Shown: one piece after another, positions 38,689-42,414 of the stretch
Layout: every line of letters begins with the position of its first letter
Numbering within the stretch: the stretch's first letter is position 1
From: Bacillota bacterium
GTDB lineage: Bacteria > Bacillota > Limnochordia > Limnochordales > DUMU01
NCBI GenBank assembly: GCA_012839805.1
Contig: DUMU01000046.1
Coordinates: 1 to 42,414 of the forward strand
Direction of reading: 5' to 3'
Length of the DNA: 42,414 nucleotides
Notes under the pieces: generated by a model
What the model was told of the DNA's origin: nothing
What the model saw: only the letters and a program-made list of their open reading frames with translations
Database searches by the model: none
Position numbers and translations under genes: made by a program

Positions 38689-39225
38689 TTACTGTTTATA
38701 CCCAAACCGCCGCAGCAGGTCGTGGCGGGCCTTCTGGTCGGCCTCCCCTTCGACTCCGAGCGGTGGTTCACCATCGATGACACCGAGGATCCCACGTCCT
38801 TGCCCGCTTACGGCGACGACGACCTGCACCGGGTTGGCGCTCGCGCAAAAGAGCCCGACCACTTCGGGGACCTGCCGGATCGCGGGAATAACGTTGATTG
38901 GGTAACCATTCTCGAGGAAGATGATGAAGGAGTGGCCGGCGCCTATGCGCCGTGCGTTCTTCACCGCCAGCTCGATTAGCCGGTCATCGTTGCCGGTGAA
39001 ACGCACCAGGCGAGGGCCCGACGCTTCACAGAACGCAAGGCCAAAGCGGATCTGCCCGCCCACGTTGACGATCGCTTCGTACAGGTCCTCCACCGTCTTG
39101 ATGAAGTGCGATTGCCCCAGAATGAAGTTGGTCTCCGCCGGTTTTTCGATCGGTACGAGCTCGAGCTTCACGGAGAGCTCCGGCCCACCCGGCTTCGACC
39201 CATCCAGCTCCGCCTCAGCGGCCAT
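38689..39225 (-). CDS. Adenosine-specific kinase family protein (DUF355/PF04008)
   Basis: A 178-residue protein of the family described as adenosine-specific kinase, found mainly in archaea and thermophilic bacteria. The conserved run is present throughout: NFILGQSHFIKTVEDLYEA, FGLAFCEASGPRLVRFTGND, GAGHSFIIFLENGYPINV, PEVVGLFCASANPVQVVVA, GRGILGVIDG and the ending LLRRFGYK. Biochemical evidence for the family is thin, so adenosine phosphorylation should be read as the family label. I start at ATG 39225, where the Ala/Glu-rich tail before the conserved core begins. It overlaps the end of the small membrane protein gene by 11 bases, so it is translated with it and probably belongs to the csoR-led gene group. 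Confidence 0.88.
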   Translation of the reverse strand: MAAEAELDGSKPGGPELSVKLELVPIEKPAETNFILGQSHFIKTVEDLYEAIVNVGGQIRFGLAFCEASGPRLVRFTGNDDRLIELAVKNARRIGAGHSFIIFLENGYPINVIPAIRQVPEVVGLFCASANPVQVVVAVSGQGRGILGVIDGEPPLGVEGEADQKARHDLLRRFGYKQ

Positions 39226-39487
39226 CCTTGCCCAACCCCTTTCCTTTCGTCGATCGCAAGAGGTAGAGTCCGGGCCACACCAAAAGCGCCCCCATACCCA
39301 GCCGCAGCCAAGCCTCAACCCATAAAGCCGAGTCCGGTGCCCCGCTCCAGAACACTCGCCCGCCGAGGCCCAGGAGAAGCTGCCAGGGGGCAGTAGAGAC
39401 CGACCCGTGTAACACCAAAGCCAGGGCGTTGGTGAGCTGCAACAGCCCGGCGAAGAGCAATGCGGTCCCGGCGCCGAACCTGATCAT
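39215..39487 (-). CDS. Small membrane protein of unknown function
   Basis: A 90-residue protein with two hydrophobic segments (about residues 6-28 and 60-77, the latter LGMGALLVWPGLYLL) and a basic C terminus (RSTKGKGLGKDGR). I do not recognise a family; it could be a DUF-type two-helix membrane protein. Its 3' end overlaps the adenosine-specific kinase start by 11 bases, which supports its being translated. The ATG at 39487 lacks a strong ribosome binding site, so the exact start is uncertain. The 126 bases between it and the disulfide oxidoreductase gene upstream hold nothing recognisable. Confidence 0.6.
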   Translation of the reverse strand: MIRFGAGTALLFAGLLQLTNALALVLHGSVSTAPWQLLLGLGGRVFWSGAPDSALWVEAWLRLGMGALLVWPGLYLLRSTKGKGLGKDGR

Positions 39488-39613
39488 CCAGGCGGTGGTC
39501 CACCGGGAGCCAGCGCCGGGGGAGCGGCAGGCTCCGGATGACTCCCCACCGGCATTGGCATTGCTCTCCTGGCCGGCGGGCTTGGGTGCCTCGGCTCTTT
39601 CGTTAACCTTCTT

Positions 39614-40378
39614 TCAGCTCCTCTCCTGCTTATCGACTCCGGCTTGCGCTTGTGCTTCCATTGCGGCTTCGCCTTCGGTCGCCCGGTCCTCGGCCTTCAC
39701 CTTTACGATACTCTGCAAAGCCTGAACCAGCACGCCCTCCGGAACCGCGCCCTCCAAATACTGCTCACCATTGATCACCGTGCGCGGCACTCCCATGACC
39801 CCGTACTCCTCGGCGAGCTCCGGGAATTCCATGGCTTCGATCATGTCGCCCCGCACCTTTTCGCTCTCGAGGGCCATCTGGTGGGCGAGCCGCACCGCCT
39901 GCGGGCAGTAGGGGCAGGTCGGCGTCACGAATACCTGCAGGTGGAGCGGCTCCTCAAGACCCCGCAGGAACTCCTTGGTTTCTTCTTGGAGCCCGGTCCT
40001 GCCCCGGCCCACATCCAGAATGTCCTCGATGAGCGTGGCGAACTCATACCCGGCCGGGATCCCGTAGAACCGGATCCGGGTGTCGCTTCCATCCCCCTTG
40101 AGGAGGACCAGAGCCGGAACTTTGTCAACGCCGTACACCGGAGCCCGGTCCGGTTCCTCTTTCCAGTCTACTACCTCGAGCGACAATTGAGGAGAGAGCC
40201 CTACCACTTCCTCCAGTAGTTGCTGGATCTCCCGGCAATACTCGCAGCGTGAACTCTCTCTTCCCGGAAGAATCAGCGGTGAGCTTTTCTCCACGAAAAG
40301 CAGCAGCTTGACGGGGGAGTCCAGCCCGCCCAGGCGACGCTCTACTTCTTTACGGTCACTTTCACGCAAAAAGGCCAC
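39614..40378 (-). CDS. Protein disulfide oxidoreductase with two thioredoxin folds (PDO)
   Basis: A 254-residue cytoplasmic protein made of two thioredoxin-like units. The first has Cys45-Glu-Tyr-Cys48 with cis-Pro in VDKVPAL; the second has Cys155-Pro-Tyr-Cys158 with GVPRTV. This tandem arrangement is the PDO/glutaredoxin-like family typical of archaea and thermophilic bacteria, where it forms, reduces or isomerises protein disulfides. A short insertion (SSPLILPGRESSR) precedes the first CxxC, and the C-terminal 25 residues are Ala/Glu/Gln-rich and probably disordered. It lies 77 bases downstream of csoR on the same strand and is probably controlled by it, linking copper or thiol stress to disulfide handling. 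Confidence 0.93.
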   Translation of the reverse strand: MAFLRESDRKEVERRLGGLDSPVKLLLFVEKSSPLILPGRESSRCEYCREIQQLLEEVVGLSPQLSLEVVDWKEEPDRAPVYGVDKVPALVLLKGDGSDTRIRFYGIPAGYEFATLIEDILDVGRGRTGLQEETKEFLRGLEEPLHLQVFVTPTCPYCPQAVRLAHQMALESEKVRGDMIEAMEFPELAEEYGVMGVPRTVINGEQYLEGAVPEGVLVQALQSIVKVKAEDRATEGEAAMEAQAQAGVDKQERS

Positions 40379-40455
40379 TTTCCTTCCTCCTCCGGTCGCT
40401 TTCGTCCTCCGCTGCTTCCCCCACCGGGGCCGTGCAGCATTTGTCTCGGGCCTGC

Positions 40456-40722
40456 CTAGCTAAGGCGGATCATCAACTCGGTCGCCTTTTTCATTGCCTC
40501 GTCCATGTCCATATCTTCCCGCAAGCACTGTTCGAGATGCCCACCGATCAGCTGCATGGCCACTCGCGCCAAAGCCTCCCGCATGGCCACCAGCTGGGTG
40601 ACGATCTCCTCGCAGTGGCGACCCTCCTGAAGCATGCGCTGTATCCCGCGGGCCTGACCCTCGATGCGTTTCATCGCCGCGATCAGCCGTTCGACCTCTA
40701 CGGGCGTAGTAACGTTCTTCAC
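40456..40722 (-). CDS. csoR: CsoR-family metal-responsive repressor
   Basis: An 88-residue all-helical repressor. Cys37, His62 and Cys66 (HCEEI and GGHLEQC) reproduce the Cys-His-Cys copper(I) site of CsoR; the His argues against the persulfide sensor CstR, which uses two Cys only. RIEGQARGIQRML is the conserved first-helix block. GTG at 40722 follows AAAGGGGG by eight bases. An operator-like inverted repeat lies 40 bases upstream, so the gene is most likely autoregulated. No copper ATPase or CopZ gene is present; the genes downstream are the disulfide oxidoreductase, a small membrane protein and an adenosine-specific kinase. Nickel/cobalt sensors of this fold carry extra His ligands not seen here. 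Confidence 0.92.
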   Translation of the reverse strand: MKNVTTPVEVERLIAAMKRIEGQARGIQRMLQEGRHCEEIVTQLVAMREALARVAMQLIGGHLEQCLREDMDMDEAMKKATELMIRLS

Positions 40723-40761
40723 CGGTTAGCCCCCTTTCTGCGCACCGTTCACCGGCGGTCA

Positions 40762-40777
40762 ATACCCCTGGGGGTAT
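40762..40777. promoter_or_regulatory. CsoR operator
   Basis: ATACCCC (40762-40768) and GGGGTAT (40771-40777) form a perfect 7-bp inverted repeat with a TG spacer. This is the TACCC...GGGTA type recognised by CsoR-family repressors. The TATACC next to it on the minus strand could be a -10 box, so repressor binding would cover the promoter of the csoR gene group. Confidence 0.75.
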
Positions 40778-40873
40778 ACCGATACACTTATAGCATACCC
40801 GGGCCGGGGCGGCAAGGGGAAGGGGGATAGCGGAACCCGGGACCGGGATAGGATCGAAACGCCGGGTTAGCGG

Positions 40874-41860
40874 TCAATCGAACAGCAGATGAACCGCATT
40901 CTCGTAGTAAACCGATCGCAGCACCTCGGCGGGGAGGTTGAGCCCGTGGATCATGGGGGGACCGTCACTGTCCGCGTCCGGGATGGGGGAGGGGCAAACG
41001 ATGCCAGTCTCCCAGAAGATCTGGTGAACCCAGTACCGGGAAGTGTAGCAGGCGGGTTCAGTTCGGACCCGCACTACCTGGTCCGTACCGAAGAGAATCC
41101 GGTCGGGCCAGCGCTGGAAGAATGCCCGGGCGGTTTCCGGCTGGCGGCCGAGCTCTCTCACCAACCATTTGGTGGCGCTGGTATCGAGGTAAAGATTGGG
41201 GTAGGTGGACAGCAGCCGGTCGAGGTGGTCGAGGTGCTCCGGATCGCCGCCCAGGTGCGCCAGGATGAACCGGACCTCGGGATAGGCGGCCATGGCTCGT
41301 TCGGCCTGGAGGTAGGTCGCCTCCTTGCTGTCGTAGCGGGTCGGGTCGGTGTAATACTTCTGCCACCAGGCGTCCGGGTCGGCAATGTGAACCAGAGCCA
41401 CCATCCGGTGCCGGCCCAGGAAACGGAAGATGGGAGCAAGGCGCGCATCGTCGAGCTTGAGACCGGTATCCGCGTTGAAGCGCGGCTTGAACCAGAACTT
41501 GACCACTTTCAGCCCCGCCGCCACCGCCCGCTCCAGCAGGGCGAGGTTTTCGGCGGCCAGGCGGGCCGGATCGTCCCGGTGGTCGTAAGTAAGGGTAGTG
41601 GCGGGGATGATCCGGTCCGGGTACCGTTCTTGGAGCCACAGGCACTCGTCCAGCGGCGCGATGGTCACCAGCCTGGTCACCCCGTAACGGCGGGCAGCAT
41701 CCAGCAGGAGCACGGTGTCGGGGCGCCGGCCGGCGTGGGTGTGAACATCGATGAGGGGCACGTCGACCTTGCGGGGGGGAGCAACGGTAAAACCAACCCG
41801 GCGGGCGTGTTCCAGGTCGAACCAGATGCTCGGCGTGCTTGGCACCGAAACCGCGGCCAT
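40874..41860 (-). CDS. Amidohydrolase family 2 (PF04909-type) metal-dependent hydrolase
   Basis: A 328-residue TIM-barrel enzyme of the amidohydrolase-2/ACMSD-like group. Visible metal motifs are IDVHTHAG (His40, His42), VHIADPD (His), FILAHLGGDPEHL (His) and LFGTDQVV (Asp); KVVKFWFKPRF could supply a substrate-binding Lys. No signal peptide is seen. Relatives act as decarboxylases or hydrolases on aromatic or sugar-derived acids; the true substrate is unknown. ATG at 41860 lies 30 bases after the stop of the thioredoxin-like gene, with CAGGAGG in between, so the two share a transcript. The 151-base gap to csoR contains the csoR operator. Confidence 0.83.
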   Translation of the reverse strand: MAAVSVPSTPSIWFDLEHARRVGFTVAPPRKVDVPLIDVHTHAGRRPDTVLLLDAARRYGVTRLVTIAPLDECLWLQERYPDRIIPATTLTYDHRDDPARLAAENLALLERAVAAGLKVVKFWFKPRFNADTGLKLDDARLAPIFRFLGRHRMVALVHIADPDAWWQKYYTDPTRYDSKEATYLQAERAMAAYPEVRFILAHLGGDPEHLDHLDRLLSTYPNLYLDTSATKWLVRELGRQPETARAFFQRWPDRILFGTDQVVRVRTEPACYTSRYWVHQIFWETGIVCPSPIPDADSDGPPMIHGLNLPAEVLRSVYYENAVHLLFD

Positions 41861-41890
41861 GGGGGTAATCCTCCTGCTTGCTACCTTTCA

Positions 41891-42355
41891 TTACGGTCGG
41901 CACAACGCCCCGGCAAGGGCTATGCGAATCCTACGTTCTACGATACGCAGGCCCCGATCCCCTGCCTGGAAGTGCCGCAGCTTACCCTCCTTGTCGAATA
42001 CGTAAAAGGCCGGCACGTACTCGTTGCCGAACTCCTTGCGCAGCGCGTGGGAGTTGTCCACCGCCACCGGCTGGGTAAGACCCAGGCGGGCGACGACTTC
42101 CTTGACTTTGGCGGCGTCCAGATCCTCTGGCCCACGGGGCATGTGCACCGCCACTACCTGCAAGCCCAGAGGGGAATAACGGTCACGCCAGGAGTTCACC
42201 GTAGGCATGGTTTCTTTGCATAGATGGCAGCTGACCGCCCAGAAATGAACCAGCACCGGCTTACCCTCCAGGTCGCCGGCCTGGATCGGCCCGCCGTTGA
42301 GCCATTCGGTAGCTCCCGTAAGCGGGGGTAACGGTGTATTCAGGTGCATGGGCAC
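41891..42355 (-). CDS. TlpA/AhpC-like thioredoxin-fold protein
   Basis: A 154-residue redox protein with the active-site Cys43-His-Leu-Cys46 after VLVHFWAVS, the LQVVAVHMP strand and a cis-Pro in EYVPAFYVFDKEG, as in TlpA/ResA. ResA-like proteins are usually secreted or anchored, but this one has no signal peptide, so it probably works in the cytoplasm. I start at GTG 42355, nine bases after AAAGGAGG; ATG 42349 two codons later is an alternative. It is the first gene of a two-gene unit with the amidohydrolase. The last 59 bases of the window hold only its upstream region. Confidence 0.88.
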   Translation of the reverse strand: MPMHLNTPLPPLTGATEWLNGGPIQAGDLEGKPVLVHFWAVSCHLCKETMPTVNSWRDRYSPLGLQVVAVHMPRGPEDLDAAKVKEVVARLGLTQPVAVDNSHALRKEFGNEYVPAFYVFDKEGKLRHFQAGDRGLRIVERRIRIALAGALCRP

Positions 42356-42414
42356 GGGGTTACGCCTCCTTTGGCATCACGGCCTCCGCGGTGGGGCGGG
42401 CGGATACCCGCCCC

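Noticed and set aside
40889-42223. 444-codon plus-strand frame across the amidohydrolase and thioredoxin-like genes
   Set aside because: It is antisense to two recognisable genes and its translation is low in hydrophobic pattern and unlike any family.
1-42414. CRISPR arrays, insertion sequences, prophage or rRNA genes
   Set aside because: No regularly spaced repeats, transposase or integrase motifs, phage genes or rRNA sequence were seen.

Overview
The window looks like chromosome from a high-GC, spore-forming member of the Bacillota (Firmicutes), probably a deep, thermophilic lineage of the Thermaerobacter/Symbiobacterium/Limnochorda kind. This is inference. The support is a DnaD plus DnaI-like primosome pair, a Rex redox repressor, a CsoR repressor, a QueT-type ECF component, a GerMN-domain protein, a candidate small acid-soluble spore protein, a nifZ-thiI pair, and a two-thioredoxin-fold protein disulfide oxidoreductase and adenosine-specific kinase, both common in thermophiles. 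Starts at GTG or TTG with good Shine-Dalgarno sequences are frequent, about 16 of 40 genes. No rRNA, CRISPR array, transposase or prophage was seen.

Layout. 1-4390: tatD, a sugar-phosphate nucleotidyltransferase, purA and a TIM-barrel isomerase on alternating strands. 4637-5225: a five-tRNA cluster (Glu, Val, Gly, Thr, Arg) with two promoters and a strong terminator. 5292-7505: glycerate kinase and a second TIM-barrel isomerase. 7512-9430: a small DUF6504-like protein, folD and a candidate gamma-type SASP. 9670-11900: overlapping dnaD and dnaI-like genes. 11917-15441: a cobalamin riboswitch with its terminator, then a btuF-like binding protein and one gene fusing the BtuC-type permease to the BtuD-type ATPase. 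15454-19469: M19 dipeptidase, HtrA protease and an MFS transporter. 19478-22862: rlmH, rex, a long-chain polyprenyl diphosphate synthase and an L,D-transpeptidase. 23102-26809: hflK-hflC and a membrane-anchored GH3 enzyme. 27116-30147: a NifZ-type cysteine desulfurase coupled to thiI, opposed by queT. 30304-33966: an orphan solute-binding protein of lower GC, then fhs and ndk. 33970-36529: hpt, a kinase/nuclease-like fusion gene and a GerMN protein. 36785-42355: an ABC exporter facing a csoR-pdo-membrane protein-adenosine kinase gene group, then an amidohydrolase and a thioredoxin-like protein.

Functional links. fhs and folD supply one-carbon folates, and purA, hpt and ndk handle purines and nucleotides. 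nifZ, thiI, queT, rlmH and the tRNA cluster serve translation. The riboswitch, btuF and btuCD form one cobalamin-responsive uptake unit. csoR with its operator probably controls the disulfide oxidoreductase downstream.

Most unusual points: (1) convergent gene pairs are packed very tightly, and at three of them a short direct repeat lies exactly on the two opposing stop codons, as if a small duplication had separated genes that once overlapped; (2) a cytidylate-kinase-like domain fused to a PD-(D/E)XK-like domain next to hpt; (3) the BtuC-BtuD fusion; (4) the candidate spore protein; (5) the CsoR-linked redox group.
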